DNA from: Pseudomonas sp. HR96
GTDB lineage: Bacteria > Pseudomonadota > Gammaproteobacteria > Pseudomonadales > Pseudomonadaceae
Reading direction: 5' to 3'
NCBI RefSeq assembly: GCF_034059295.1
Contig: NZ_CP139141.1
Span: forward strand, 5,515,322-5,579,321
Length of the DNA: 64,000 bases
This document shows, piece after piece, positions 1 to 9,644 of the stretch (position 1 is the stretch's first letter; every line of letters begins with the position of its first letter). A program made the position numbers and the translations under genes. The notes below the pieces were generated by a model. That model saw only the letters and a program-made list of their open reading frames with translations. It made no database searches and was not told the DNA's origin.

Positions 1-423
1 ACGCATCTGCTCCAGCCGGGCATTGGCCAGCAGGCCTACCGAGCTGTCGCGCAATTGTTCGAGCAGGGCGTCCTGCACCACGCGGTTCTCGACGATATGG
101 CCAAGCACGTCGGCGTGCACGCTGGCGGCATCGAATCGGATATGGCCGGTGCCACTACCGTCCCACACGTCCATGCGCCTATATGGGCTGGCGCGCCGGG
201 CCAGGATGCCCGGCCAGGCCCCCAGACGCTGCAGCAGGCGCTGGCTGGCCATGGACAGGGCGCTGACCCGCGGGTCGAACCCGGCCTGCGCCTCGAATGG
301 CGCCAGGTCCAACGGGCTGCCGTCGACCAGCACCAGGTTCAGCCCGCTGTCACGCAGCGCCAGCGCCAAGGCGCTGCCGACCATGCCAGCTCCGACTATC
401 AGAAGATCCGCGCGCATTTCCAT
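1..423 (-). CDS. ubiI: FAD-dependent ubiquinone-biosynthesis hydroxylase, N-terminal 141 codons (UbiI/VisC type)
   Basis: The gene runs off the left edge, so only its N-terminal 141 codons are visible. Translation from the ATG at 423 gives a Rossmann dinucleotide-binding start (LLIVGAGMVGSALALAL), then the acidic end of beta-2 (LVDG) and a DPRVSALS segment, as in the UbiH/UbiF/VisC/COQ6 monooxygenases. These enzymes hydroxylate the ubiquinone ring on the inner membrane using FAD and NADPH. A second in-frame ATG at 417 is equally possible as the start. It lies 49 bp downstream of ubiH, in the usual Pseudomonas pepP-ubiH-ubiI order. UbiI (C5 hydroxylation) is inferred from that order; the family call is firmer than the ring position. 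Confidence 0.85.
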   Translation of the reverse strand, partial: MEMRADLLIVGAGMVGSALALALRDSGLNLVLVDGSPLDLAPFEAQAGFDPRVSALSMASQRLLQRLGAWPGILARRASPYRRMDVWDGSGTGHIRFDAASVHADVLGHIVENRVVQDALLEQLRDSSVGLLANARLEQMR

Positions 424-472
424 GCTTTACAACCATGCCTTGGGCAGCCGAGGCCGCCGGTCGAGATTCAAT

Positions 473-1656
473 TCAAAGGTCCGGGCGGGTGCCCAGGCCC
501 ATGGCCTGGCGAGCGAACCAGCGTTTGGCCGGCGGCAGCAGGTCAAGGCCGAGCAGGCCCAGGTTGCGACCCAGCGCCAGCACCGGCCGCGAGGCACCGA
601 ACAGGCGCGTGACCTGGTCGGAAAAGCCCACGGTAAGCTGCTGGTCGAGCTGCTGGCGCTGGCGATAGCCGCGCAGCGTGGCGAAATCGCCCAGCGCTGC
701 GGTGCTGGCCAGCAGGGCCTCGGTCAGCGCCTGAACATCGCGCAGCGACAGGTTGAAGCCCTGCCCGGCAATCGGATGCAAGGCGTGTGCGGCATTGCCG
801 AGCACCACCAGATGCGGGCGCACCTGCTCTTGCGCTTCGACCAGCGACAGCGGATAGAGGTGCCGCGCGCCGACCTGGCGCAGCGGCCCCAGGCGGTAGC
901 CGAACACATCCTGCAACTGCGCCAGGAAGGTTTTTTCGTCCAGCTCGACCAGGCGCCGCGCATCCATGCCCTTGCGCGTCCAGACCAGCGCGCAGCGGTT
1001 GTCCGGCAGCGGCAGCAAGGCCATCGGGCCGTCTTCGGTGAAGCGTTCGAACGCCTGGCCCAGGTGCGCTTCGCCGGGGGTGATATTGGCGATCAGCGCG
1101 CTCTGGTCGTAGGGCCGTTCGCGCACTGCGATGCCCAGTTGTTCGCGCAGGCCGGAGCGCCCGCCATCGGCAAGAATCGCCAGGTCGCAGTCCAGCTGGG
1201 TGTCATCGTTGAGCGAGAGGCGATAACCCGCTTGCACTGCCTGCATGGCCGTCACTTCGGCCGGGCAGCGCCAGCTGACCACCTCGCGGTCCAGGGCCTG
1301 CCACAGGCACTGCCCCAGCCACGCATTTTCCACCACGTAGCCGAGCGCCGGCACGCCTTCTTCGCTGGCGACCAGGCGGGTGCTGCCAAAACGGCCGCGG
1401 TCGGACACGTGGATCTGCCGGATCGGCTCCGAGCGCTGGCTGATGGCCGGCCACAGGCCCAGGCGGTCGTAGATCTGCCGGGTGCCGAAGGACAGCGCCG
1501 AAGAGCGTGCGTCGTAGCTGGGCTGATAGCTGTCGCCCGGCGCGAAGGGCTCGATCAGCACTATCTTCCAGCCACGCGCCTTGGCCCCGGCCTGCAGGGC
1601 TACCGCCAGGCTGGCGCCGACCAGGCCGCCACCGACGATGGCGATATTGACCCGGT

Positions 1657-1660
<4 letters not shown>
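473..1660 (-). CDS. ubiH: 2-octaprenyl-6-methoxyphenyl hydroxylase, UbiH
   Basis: A 395-residue FAD monooxygenase of ubiquinone synthesis. The N-terminus shows IAIVGGGLVGASLAVAL (GxGxxG FAD site) and the acidic residue in VLIEPFAPG. A second FAD motif lies near residue 300 (GNAAHALHPIAGQGFNLSLRD), which is diagnostic for this family. The open frame continues well upstream, but conservation begins at a TTG (1660) that overlaps the pepP stop codon as TTGA, so I take TTG as a translationally coupled start (protein MNRVNIAIVGGG). It forms an operon with pepP upstream and the partial ubiI downstream. Confidence 0.9.
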
Positions 1661-2991
<1,331 letters not shown>

Positions 2992-3015
2992 AGGCAGCGC
3001 GAAGCCCCGTGGTGA

Positions 3016-3579
3016 TCAGTGAACGGAGGGCTTGGCCACAGGCGCAACGGCGCCCTTGGCCGATTCGGTGAACAGCAGCAGCGGCGCGACGCGCAGATAT
3101 TCCATCACTTCCATGTAGTCGCTCTCGCCGTCGTCGGACTCCTCCAGGGCGTCCTGCACCTGGGCGATCGCTGCCAGGTCCTGCAGCACTTCCATGGCCT
3201 CGGTGCTCAAGGCCGTATCGCGGGCGGTCAGGCCGAAGCCTGCGAGAAAGCCCTGGCACCACTGGCCCAGGGCTTCGGCGCGCTCGCGCAGCGGCGCATC
3301 ATCGGAAGGCAACAGCAGCACGACAGTCATGTCGTCGCTGCCCAGCTCACCCTTGACCATTTCCTGCAGGCCGATCAGCGCCTGACGCACGTTGTCGGCC
3401 GGCTGCGCACCCAGCAACTCGCTGGCATCGACCAGCCAGGGCTCGAGCTCGAAGCCTGCGCCAGCGCAACTACGCCCCAACAGCAGGCCGTGCAGCTCGG
3501 CGGGGGAAACGGGATGGCCGCTACCGGCGAGCAAGGTAGCGAAAGCGTGGTACGGGGAGTTCTGTATAGGCATGGGCAA
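3016..3579 (-). CDS. UPF0149 (YgfB/YecA-like) family protein
   Basis: A 187-residue acidic, mostly helical protein of the UPF0149/YgfB family. It carries the typical N-terminal [11 protein letters not shown] pattern and the later [15 protein letters not shown] segment (here [14 protein letters not shown]) followed by an acidic [18 protein letters not shown] stretch. The family lies next to pepP in many gammaproteobacteria; its biochemical function is not established here. The start may be the ATG at 3579 or the next one at 3573 (MPIQNSPY). The gene is 24 bp upstream of pepP and probably co-transcribed with it. There is no metal-binding SEC-C tail, unlike some YecA relatives. Confidence 0.85.
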   Translation of the reverse strand: MPMPIQNSPYHAFATLLAGSGHPVSPAELHGLLLGRSCAGAGFELEPWLVDASELLGAQPADNVRQALIGLQEMVKGELGSDDMTVVLLLPSDDAPLRERAEALGQWCQGFLAGFGLTARDTALSTEAMEVLQDLAAIAQVQDALEESDDGESDYMEVMEYLRVAPLLLFTESAKGAVAPVAKPSVH

Positions 3580-3714
3580 CTAGGCGCCAAGCGGCGCAAT
3601 GACTAGAATGGAGGCCTTGTATCCTAGCACCGGCAGGCGCGCCAAGACCATCGACGCCGCCGATTCCAGCAAACCAGGATCGCCCCTTCACCTGTCAGAC
3701 CGTAACTGGACCCC

Positions 3715-3924
3715 ATGCAAACAAATGAACTGCAAGCGCTGATGGGCAAGCTCGAACTCCTGATTGATCGAGTCGAGCAACTTAAACGGCAAAACGGACT
3801 CCTATTAGCGCAGGAAAAAACCTGGCGCGAGGAGCGCGCCCACCTTATCGAAAAAAACGAAATCGCCCGGCGTAAGGTGGAATCGATGATTTCGCGCCTC
3901 AAGGCCCTGGAGCAAGACTCATGA
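3715..3924 (+). CDS. TIGR02449-type small coiled-coil protein (ZapB-like)
   Basis: A 69-residue, highly charged and helical protein with heptad-like spacing of Leu and Ile (LQALMGKLELLIDRVEQLKRQN), predicted to be a single coiled coil. Its place directly before zapA, with an ATGA overlap (3921-3924), is conserved in Pseudomonas and suggests a division-ring accessory like ZapB, which bridges ZapA and other Z-ring components. That role is inferred from size, coiled coil and linkage. It is the first gene of the zapA transcript and runs divergently from the UPF0149 gene. Confidence 0.8.
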   Translation: MQTNELQALMGKLELLIDRVEQLKRQNGLLLAQEKTWREERAHLIEKNEIARRKVESMISRLKALEQDS

Positions 3925-4238
3925 GTTCAAGCAATAGCGTGACCGTCCATATCCTGGACAAGGAATACTCGATCATCTGCCCTCCCGAAGAGCGTAGCAA
4001 CCTGGTCAGCGCCGCGCGCTACCTGGACGGCAAGATGCGCGAAATCCGCAGCGGCGGCAAAGTCATCGGGGCCGATCGGATCGCGGTCATGGCGGCGCTG
4101 AACATCACCCACGACCTGCTGCATCGCCAGGAAACACCGGAATTGTCGGCCAATGGATCCACCCGCGAACAGGTCCGCGACCTGCTCGACCGCGTCGACC
4201 TGGCGCTCGCCACTGATCAGGATGGCAGCAAGGGCTGA
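3921..4238 (+). CDS. zapA: Cell division protein ZapA
   Basis: A 105-residue Z-ring-associated protein that bundles FtsZ protofilaments. The N-terminal half has the typical globular ZapA pattern (VTVHILDKEYSIICPPEE, then LVSAARYLDGKMREIR and DRIAVMAALNITHDLL). The C-terminal third is a helix for dimer or tetramer coiled-coil formation (REQVRDLLDRVDLAL). The start overlaps the preceding small coiled-coil gene by four bases. The 6S RNA gene begins about 30 bp after the stop, the usual zapA-ssrS-folate ligase arrangement of gammaproteobacteria. Confidence 0.95.
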   Translation: MSSSNSVTVHILDKEYSIICPPEERSNLVSAARYLDGKMREIRSGGKVIGADRIAVMAALNITHDLLHRQETPELSANGSTREQVRDLLDRVDLALATDQDGSKG

Positions 4239-4258
4239 TTTTCCCTGCGACTTTCGGG

Positions 4259-4264
4259 TATAAT
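4259..4264 (+). promoter_or_regulatory. -10 element of the 6S RNA promoter
   Basis: A perfect TATAAT sits about 6 bp before the predicted 6S RNA 5' end. The -35 position holds only a weak match (TGATTT, 17 bp upstream). The placement fits a sigma-70 promoter for ssrS lying between the zapA stop and the RNA. Confidence 0.6.
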
Positions 4265-4269
4265 TTCCC

Positions 4270-4448
4270 GACTCCCTGGAGTGCTTGCCAGTCGGTCATG
4301 TCCCTGAGCCGATACGCACAACCACGGGGGTTGCACGTTGGGGCTGGTGTGCATGTCCGCTAGACGGAAAGCCTTAAAGCCTCCTGCAATCTCCACCTTG
4401 AACTTTCGGGTTCAAGGGCTACACCGACAGCGGTTCGTCGGGGAGTCC
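4270..4448 (+). ncRNA. ssrS: 6S RNA
   Basis: A non-coding RNA of about 180 nt that binds sigma-70 RNA polymerase holoenzyme and down-tunes transcription in stationary phase. The 5' end GACTCCCT pairs with GGGGAGTC at the 3' end to close the long rod. The internal sequence includes the recognisable Pseudomonas segments TGTCCCTGAGCCGAT, GGTTGCACGTTGGGGCTGG, GTCCGCTAGACGGAAAGCC and CCTTGAACTTTCGGGTTCAAGG. It lies between zapA and the 5-formyltetrahydrofolate cyclo-ligase gene, its conserved location. Exact ends are estimated from the terminal pairing and the -10 box. Confidence 0.92.
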
Positions 4449-4564
4449 AGTTCAATGACCTCTGCCTGCTCGGCCGGCAGTGGTATCAAACCGCCCGAAT
4501 CCGTGGCGTACGCTTCGCAGCGGCCTGCCCCGGCCAATGAGTTAGCCAGGGGCCCTGCCGCACG

Positions 4565-5197
4565 ATGAGCCAACCCGACCAGCCCACCCGTCAACAGCTG
4601 CGCCGCCAACTGCGCAAGGCTCGTCGCGCCCTGACGCCAGCCGAGCAGCGTGCCGCCGCCCGTGGCCTGTACCGGCAGCTGGCGCAGCACCCGCTGTTTC
4701 GCCGCGCGCGGCATGTGTCGCTGTATTTGCCCAATGATGGCGAGATCGACCCTGGCCTGCTGCTGGCCGAGGCGCAGCGACGCGGCAAGCGCACCTACCT
4801 GCCGGTGCTCAGCGCCTGGCCGCGGACGCGGATGGTGTTTCAGCGCATCCTCCCGGGAGAACGCTTCAAGGCCAACCGCTTCGGCATTCCGGAGCCAGTG
4901 GTGCGCCGCGCCCGGCAGCGCGCCATCTGGGCCCTGGACCTGGTGTTGATGCCCTTGGTGGGTTTTGACGACGCGGGTGGGCGGCTGGGCATGGGCGGCG
5001 GCTTCTACGACCGCAGCCTGGCCTATCGCGCGCGCCGCCATGCCTGGCAAAAACCGCTGCTGCTGGGACTGGCCCACGAATGTCAGAAGGTCGAGCGACT
5101 GGCCCAGGCCAGCTGGGACATCCCTTTGCAGGGCACGGTCTCGGACCTGCGCTGGTATGTCGCAGGCCCGCTGGAGAAAGGTGGCGTGAGCGCCTGA
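4565..5197 (+). CDS. 5-formyltetrahydrofolate cyclo-ligase
   Basis: A 210-residue enzyme that converts 5-formyl-THF to 5,10-methenyl-THF with ATP, recycling an inhibitory folate. Seen are the N-terminal RRQLRKARRALTP pattern (R/K-rich substrate site), LYLPNDGEIDP and the glycine-rich ATP/folate loop LGMGGGFYDRSLA near residue 145. It follows 6S RNA by about 115 bp, as in E. coli (ygfA) and other gammaproteobacteria, and could be read from the 6S transcript by readthrough. Its stop directly abuts the stop of a small convergent membrane-protein gene. Confidence 0.93.
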   Translation: MSQPDQPTRQQLRRQLRKARRALTPAEQRAAARGLYRQLAQHPLFRRARHVSLYLPNDGEIDPGLLLAEAQRRGKRTYLPVLSAWPRTRMVFQRILPGERFKANRFGIPEPVVRRARQRAIWALDLVLMPLVGFDDAGGRLGMGGGFYDRSLAYRARRHAWQKPLLLGLAHECQKVERLAQASWDIPLQGTVSDLRWYVAGPLEKGGVSA

Positions 5198-5338
5198 TCA
5201 GCGCTTGGCGGGGGCGGTTTGCACCTGCGGCTCGTCGTTGCTTTTGTGGCTCCACAAGCTTTGCGCATAACCGGTGGTGACGACACCCAGGCCGAAGATA
5301 AAGACCAATACCCACAACAGATCCGGTTTACGGCGCAT
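5198..5338 (-). CDS. Small single-pass membrane protein, function unknown
   Basis: I do not recognise a named family. From the ATG at 5338 the product is 46 residues: a positively charged start (MRRKPDL), one hydrophobic segment (LLWVLVFIFGLGVVTTGYAQ) and a short polar, basic tail. A strong Shine-Dalgarno stretch (GAGGGGGG) precedes this ATG, so I prefer it to the upstream starts that would give 84 residues. The segment could be an uncleaved N-in anchor or a signal peptide. It converges with the folate cyclo-ligase gene with no gap between the two stops. Confidence 0.6.
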   Translation of the reverse strand: MRRKPDLLWVLVFIFGLGVVTTGYAQSLWSHKSNDEPQVQTAPAKR

Positions 5339-5546
5339 CGATAACCCCCCTCGGTTACAGCTTGCAACGGTGTCGACAACGGGTAAACCGATAGGCCGAT
5401 CAGCAACGTCTGGCTTAAAATGCGCGCATTCTGCGACAACCCGTCGCTCCACGCAAACATTGACGTCAACCGGCTGTCGGTTTGTCGCGCACGGACATGG
5501 ATTGGCTCGTGCGCGCCAGGCGCAGCCTACTGAAGGGAAGTCGAGA

Positions 5547-5999
5547 ATGGCCTACTGGCTGATGAAATCCGAACCGGACGAGCTGTCCATCAGTGCCCTG
5601 GCGGCCTTGGGCAAAGCGCGCTGGGACGGCGTGCGCAACTATCAGGCACGCAATTTCATGCGCACCATGGCCGCCGGCGACGAGTTTTTCTTCTACCACT
5701 CCAGCTGCCCCGAACCGGGCATCGCCGGCATCGCCCGCATCCGCGCCGCCGCCTACCCCGACCCGACAGCGCTCGACCCGCAGAGCCACTATCACGACCC
5801 CAAAGCCAGCGCCGAGAAAAACCCCTGGAGCGCGCTGGACGTCGAGCACGTGCGCACCTTCAAGCGCGTGCTGGGGCTGGGCCTGCTCAAGCAACAGGCG
5901 GCCCTGGCGGAGCTGGCGCTGGTGCACAAAGGCAGTCGCCTGTCAGTGATGCCGGTCACGGCAGCCCAGTGGGCGGCCGTGCTCGCGCTTACTGAATGA
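5547..5999 (+). CDS. EVE domain protein (ThyN1/DUF55-like)
   Basis: A 150-residue single-domain EVE protein. The hallmark N-terminus MAYWLMKSEPDE, then WDGVRNYQARNFMR, GDEFFFYHSS and GIAGIARI, are the standard EVE/ThyN1 signatures. EVE domains are PUA-like folds that bind modified bases in nucleic acids; the bacterial stand-alone form has no settled role. The start at 5547 follows a GAAGGGAAG ribosome-binding site. Its last 11 bases overlap the end of the convergent FliL-like gene. Confidence 0.9.
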   Translation: MAYWLMKSEPDELSISALAALGKARWDGVRNYQARNFMRTMAAGDEFFFYHSSCPEPGIAGIARIRAAAYPDPTALDPQSHYHDPKASAEKNPWSALDVEHVRTFKRVLGLGLLKQQAALAELALVHKGSRLSVMPVTAAQWAAVLALTE

Positions 6000-6402
6000 T
6001 CAGGTTGTTGAACAGCAGGTCTTCGACGATGGGCTTGCCCTCTTCGTCGTTCATCACCTGCTGCACCTGCTTGAGCGCTTCCTGACGGAGTTTTTCCTTG
6101 GCCTCGACGTTGCTCAGCGAATCCACTGTCTGCTGGGCGAACAAGGCGACCAGCTGGTTGCGGATCAACGGATCCTGGTGCTTGACCGCCGCGACCGCCT
6201 CGGCACCCGTCACCTTGAGGGCAACGTCGGCCTTGTAGACGTGCAGCTTGGGGCTGCCGTCCAGCGCATAATTGCCGACGAAGGGCGGGCTCAGCGACAC
6301 GTAGGCCACGGTGGGCGCCGCGCCCTCTCCTTCCTTCGCCTCTTCGGCCAGTGCCGCAAAGGGCACCGACAAGGCCAGCAGCATCACGATCCACGCTTTC
6401 AC
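5989..6402 (-). CDS. FliL-like periplasmic protein
   Basis: A 137-residue exported protein. An N-terminal signal peptide (MKAWIVMLLALSVPFAALAEE, cleavage near residue 19) is followed by a FliL-type domain with VAYVSLSPPFVGNY, the KVTGAEAVAAVKHQDPLIRNQLVALFAQQT helical stretch and a C-terminal LLFNNLIIQ strand. It lies far from any flagellar operon and has a cleavable signal rather than the usual FliL membrane anchor, so it is a paralogue and not the flagellar stator protein itself. It probably acts in the periplasm; its partner is unknown. It converges with the EVE gene, overlapping by 11 bp. Confidence 0.8.
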   Translation of the reverse strand: MKAWIVMLLALSVPFAALAEEAKEGEGAAPTVAYVSLSPPFVGNYALDGSPKLHVYKADVALKVTGAEAVAAVKHQDPLIRNQLVALFAQQTVDSLSNVEAKEKLRQEALKQVQQVMNDEEGKPIVEDLLFNNLIIQ

Positions 6403-6552
6403 AGTTCACTCCTCGTTCCAATGACGGTCAGCATACCCAAGCCGAGCACAGACGCCAGCGGTTATGGCGGCTTATCCACAGCCGGCATGCTGGTTGACCG
6501 TAAACTTCATGCTCCTGTACTTATCGGCCATCACTTGCAAAGGAATAGCCCG

Positions 6553-7533
6553 ATGAGAGCAGTGTTGTGCAAAGCCTTCGGTCCTGCCGAGAATCTTGTG
6601 CTGCAAGACATGCCCGAGCTCGAAGCCAGGAGCAACGAGATCGTGCTCGACGTGCATGCCGCCGGGGTCAATTTCCCCGACACGCTGATCATCGAGGGCA
6701 AGTACCAATTCAAGCCCCCCTTGCCCTTCTCTCCCGGCGGCGAAGCGGCGGGAGTGGTCAGCAGCGTTGGCGCCAAGGCGGGGCAGTTCCAGATCGGTGA
6801 CCGCGTCATGGCCCTGACCGGCTGGGGCAGTTTCGCCGAACAAGTGGCGGTGCCGGCCTATAACGTCCTGCCCATGCCGGCCGGCATGGATTTCACCACC
6901 GCCGCCGCCTTCAGCATGACCTACGGCACCTCGATGCATGCGCTCAAGCAACGCGGCCAGTTGCAGCCGGGTGAAACCTTGCTGGTGCTCGGCGCCGGGG
7001 GCGGCGTGGGCCTGGCCGCCGTGGAAATCGGCAAGGCCATGGGGGCACGGGTGATCGCCGCCGCGAGCAGCTCCGAAAAGCTCGCCCTGGCCAAGGCTGC
7101 CGGCGCCGATGAGTTGATCAACTACCGCGAATGCCACCTCAAGGACGAGCTCAAACGGTTGACCCAGGGCAACGGTGTCGATGTGATCTACGACCCGGTC
7201 GGCGGCGAGCTGTTCGAGCCCGCTGTACGCTCGCTGGCCTGGAATGGCCGCCTGCTGGTGGTCGGCTTCGCCAGCGGCACCATCCCCCAGCTGGCGGCCA
7301 ACCTGGTGCTGCTCAAGGGCGCGGCGGTGCTTGGCGTCTTCTGGGGCGCCTTCGCCCAGCGTCAGCCGGCGGACAATGCCAGCAACTTTCAGCAACTCTT
7401 TGCCTGGTATGCAGAGGGCAAGCTCAAGCCGCGGGTGTCCCGTGTCTACCCGCTGGAGCAGGCGGGTCAGGCCGTCGCCGACCTCGCGCAACGGCGGGCG
7501 GTGGGCAAGCTGGTGGTTCGGGTCCGCGACTGA
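6553..7533 (+). CDS. NADPH:quinone oxidoreductase-type MDR protein
   Basis: A 326-residue zinc-free medium-chain reductase of the quinone oxidoreductase family. It has the GroES-like N-terminal domain (HAAGVNFPDTLIIEGKYQ, FSPGGEAAGVV), then the NADPH-binding motif LLVLGAGGGVGLAAVEIGKAMGARVIAAASS with the family AxxGxxG-like pattern, and GVDVIYDPVGGELFE. No structural zinc cysteine cluster is present. It probably reduces quinones or enones in the cytoplasm. The ATG at 6553 has an AAAGGAATAG ribosome-binding site; the longer open frame upstream has no family similarity. Confidence 0.9.
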   Translation: MRAVLCKAFGPAENLVLQDMPELEARSNEIVLDVHAAGVNFPDTLIIEGKYQFKPPLPFSPGGEAAGVVSSVGAKAGQFQIGDRVMALTGWGSFAEQVAVPAYNVLPMPAGMDFTTAAAFSMTYGTSMHALKQRGQLQPGETLLVLGAGGGVGLAAVEIGKAMGARVIAAASSSEKLALAKAAGADELINYRECHLKDELKRLTQGNGVDVIYDPVGGELFEPAVRSLAWNGRLLVVGFASGTIPQLAANLVLLKGAAVLGVFWGAFAQRQPADNASNFQQLFAWYAEGKLKPRVSRVYPLEQAGQAVADLAQRRAVGKLVVRVRD

Positions 7534-7624
7534 AAGACCCGGGGTCAAAGCAACGCTTCCAAGTGCCCTGCTTGCCCGAGCTGAGCTCAACTGGTGCTCC
7601 CACGACCACCGACGAGCACCGCCC

Positions 7625-8758
7625 ATGACCATTTTCACCGTTTACTTCTGCGGCACCGGCTCCACCCGCTTCGATGCTGCCCATCCCGACTACTGGGATG
7701 GCGAGCTGGTGTCGACCCTGGCCAACCACACCGAAGGCCATGAGTTCGCCCACTGGGTCGTGCTGGACGGCCCAGGCAGCGGCAACCTGCAGGCGGACGA
7801 GCTGACCGTTGAGTCGAAGAACCACCCTTATGCCGGCGTCGCCTTTGGCAAGGGATGGCAGAGCAACATCGCGCACGCGCTGAATATCATGAAAGGCCGC
7901 TTCGACTGGCAGCGCACCGTGCTGACCCAGGCCGACTACGAGAACCTCAAGAATCATGGGGTGGCCATCGACGACGTCGAGATCAGCGGCAGCTTCTGGT
8001 CGCGGGTGTACGACTACGGCGAGCGCAAGATCAACCAGCAGCAGCTGCAGAAGCAGCTGGTGGCCATCCACCGCAAGGGCGCAATCATTCCCACGCAGGT
8101 CAACCTGGTGGGCTGGAGCCGTGGCGGCATCAGCTGCCATATGCTGGCCAACGCGATGCTGCTCGACCCGCAATTGCGCGATATTCCAGTGAATATCTTC
8201 ACCATCGACCCGGTGCCCGGGCCGCTGAATTTCCAGATCGACAAGACCCGGCTTGGCGCCAATGTGCGCGAGTACGTCGGCTTTTATGCCCGCGACGAGC
8301 GCTCGAAAACCTTTGCCAGCGTCATCCCGATCACCCAGGCGCAGACGCGCACCTCGATCTTCCCCATGCCGGGGCGCCACGCCACCCTGGTGGGCAACGC
8401 CTCGCGCAACGGTGCTCAGGGCCCGGCCCTGCTCAAGGAGCCTGGGCGGCTGGTTCGCCATTTTGCCGAAACCTGCCTGACGCGGTGGGGTGTGGCGCTG
8501 CGCAAGTGCCTGAACCTGACCGATGCCGATGTGCGCGCCGCCCACCAGCAGATGCTCGCCGACCAGCCGATCTATGCCGCCATGCGCAGCCATACCTATC
8601 TGGGCATCGCCGAGGAGGACGCTGGGCAACGGCGGGTGGTGCTGGGCGAATACACCACGCGCTTCGACAAGCTCAGCGGCGCGTCATGGCGACCGCAGGT
8701 TGGCCTGGCTGTGGGGCTGGAGGCCGGCATCGAGCACTATGGCGAGCTGTCACACTGA
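7625..8758 (+). CDS. Orphan alpha/beta-hydrolase, lipase-like (GWSRGG)
   Basis: A 377-residue protein with a nucleophile-elbow motif NLVGWSRGGISCHM near residue 165, resembling the GFSRGA-type elbow of DUF2235/Tle1-like phospholipases. A plausible triad is Ser in GWSRG, Asp in FTIDPVPGP and His in PMPGRHATLVGN. The N-terminus IFTVYFCGTGSTRFD forms a first strand and glycine loop that may be the oxyanion region. No signal peptide is seen. No vgrG, PAAR or immunity gene adjoins it, so a secreted-effector role is only a possibility. The exact family was not identified from memory with certainty. Confidence 0.65.
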   Translation: MTIFTVYFCGTGSTRFDAAHPDYWDGELVSTLANHTEGHEFAHWVVLDGPGSGNLQADELTVESKNHPYAGVAFGKGWQSNIAHALNIMKGRFDWQRTVLTQADYENLKNHGVAIDDVEISGSFWSRVYDYGERKINQQQLQKQLVAIHRKGAIIPTQVNLVGWSRGGISCHMLANAMLLDPQLRDIPVNIFTIDPVPGPLNFQIDKTRLGANVREYVGFYARDERSKTFASVIPITQAQTRTSIFPMPGRHATLVGNASRNGAQGPALLKEPGRLVRHFAETCLTRWGVALRKCLNLTDADVRAAHQQMLADQPIYAAMRSHTYLGIAEEDAGQRRVVLGEYTTRFDKLSGASWRPQVGLAVGLEAGIEHYGELSH

Positions 8759-8762
8759 GCAC

Positions 8763-9407
8763 TCATGGGCAGGAATGGCAACGCTTGATGCGCGCTTCCA
8801 GATTGCGATCGGGCATGGCATGGCTGCGCAGGGCGGCGATGGTCTGTTCGACGTAATCCAGGGTCGTGCCGTAGCGGCCGCTGGCGCTGGCCAGAATCTG
8901 GCTGAGCAAGTTGTCGGGCAGGTTGCCCGCATAGCTGGGCAAGTGGCGCTCCAGCACGAAGCCCAGCGCCTGAACCTTGCTGCCGTCATCGAGACGGCAA
9001 TTGAGCCAATGCGGCCGGTAGGAAGGATACGGCATCTCGCGCTTCCACAGCGCCACCAGCGAGCACTCCAGCTGGTCTTCCGGCAGCCGATAGGCAAACC
9101 CGCTGCATGAACCGCCCCGATCCAGGCCGAACACCAGGCCTGGGCACTCCGGGGTACCGCGGTGCTCGTGGGACCACAAGTACAAGCCGCGATGGTAGCC
9201 GTGTACTCGAGCGCGACGACGCTCGACCGCCGAGCATTCCGGGCGCCAGATCAGCGAACCGTAGGCGAACAGCCAGACCGGGCCGCCGTGATGCCGGCGC
9301 ATGGTACTTTCGATCGAGTGCGTCAGCTGTTCATCGGTCAGTTGCGGGCCGAGGTCCAGCGACGGTGGATAGACAACATTGAGATCTGCTATTTCAAGCG
9401 CCGACAT
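8763..9407 (-). CDS. Gamma-glutamylcyclotransferase, ChaC family
   Basis: A 214-residue ChaC-type enzyme expected to cleave glutathione into 5-oxoproline and Cys-Gly in the cytosol. The glycine-rich substrate loop VWLFAYGSLIWRP is near residue 45. ARVHGYHRGLYLWSHEHRGTPECPGLVFGL follows, and the C-terminal half has the YAGNLPDNLLSQILASASGRYGTT pattern. Together these match the proteobacterial ChaC layout. The start at 9407 (MSALEIAD) is chosen because the 14 upstream residues are low-complexity. It converges closely with the lipase-like gene (4 bp apart). Confidence 0.88.
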   Translation of the reverse strand: MSALEIADLNVVYPPSLDLGPQLTDEQLTHSIESTMRRHHGGPVWLFAYGSLIWRPECSAVERRRARVHGYHRGLYLWSHEHRGTPECPGLVFGLDRGGSCSGFAYRLPEDQLECSLVALWKREMPYPSYRPHWLNCRLDDGSKVQALGFVLERHLPSYAGNLPDNLLSQILASASGRYGTTLDYVEQTIAALRSHAMPDRNLEARIKRCHSCP

Positions 9408-9557
9408 AGTAGTCGCCTGGCTTCCCCGTGAATGACCTGCGCCACGCACTACCTGTTCGTTAAATCCGAGCTTGGTTCAACCTACGGCAAATTGCCGCAG
9501 GAAAACAAGCCTTTGCGACGACTGGCGAGCTCATCGCCGATCATTTGCAACATTCTC

Positions 9558-9588
9558 CAAGTTGCCATGCACCCAATTGGGCAACTTG
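9558..9588. repeat. Inverted repeat, possible operator
   Basis: CAAGTTGCC and GGCAACTTG form a perfect 9-bp dyad around a 13-bp spacer. Arm and spacer length fit a dimeric regulator operator better than a terminator, since no T-tract follows on either side. Confidence 0.4.
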
Positions 9589-9628
9589 CCAGCGACAGCG
9601 CACCGAATGGAGCCAGGCCGGGGAAAGT

Positions 9629-9644
9629 TGCACTAAAAAGTGCA
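9629..9644. repeat. Short palindrome TGCACT-AAAA-AGTGCA
   Basis: A perfect 6-bp dyad with an AAAA centre, about 140 bp before the start of the outer-membrane-type gene. It could be a regulator site; it is too short and lacks the T-tract of a terminator. Confidence 0.35.

Noticed and set aside
4338..4568. 76-codon frame over the 6S RNA
   Set aside because: It overlaps most of 6S RNA and has no family similarity.
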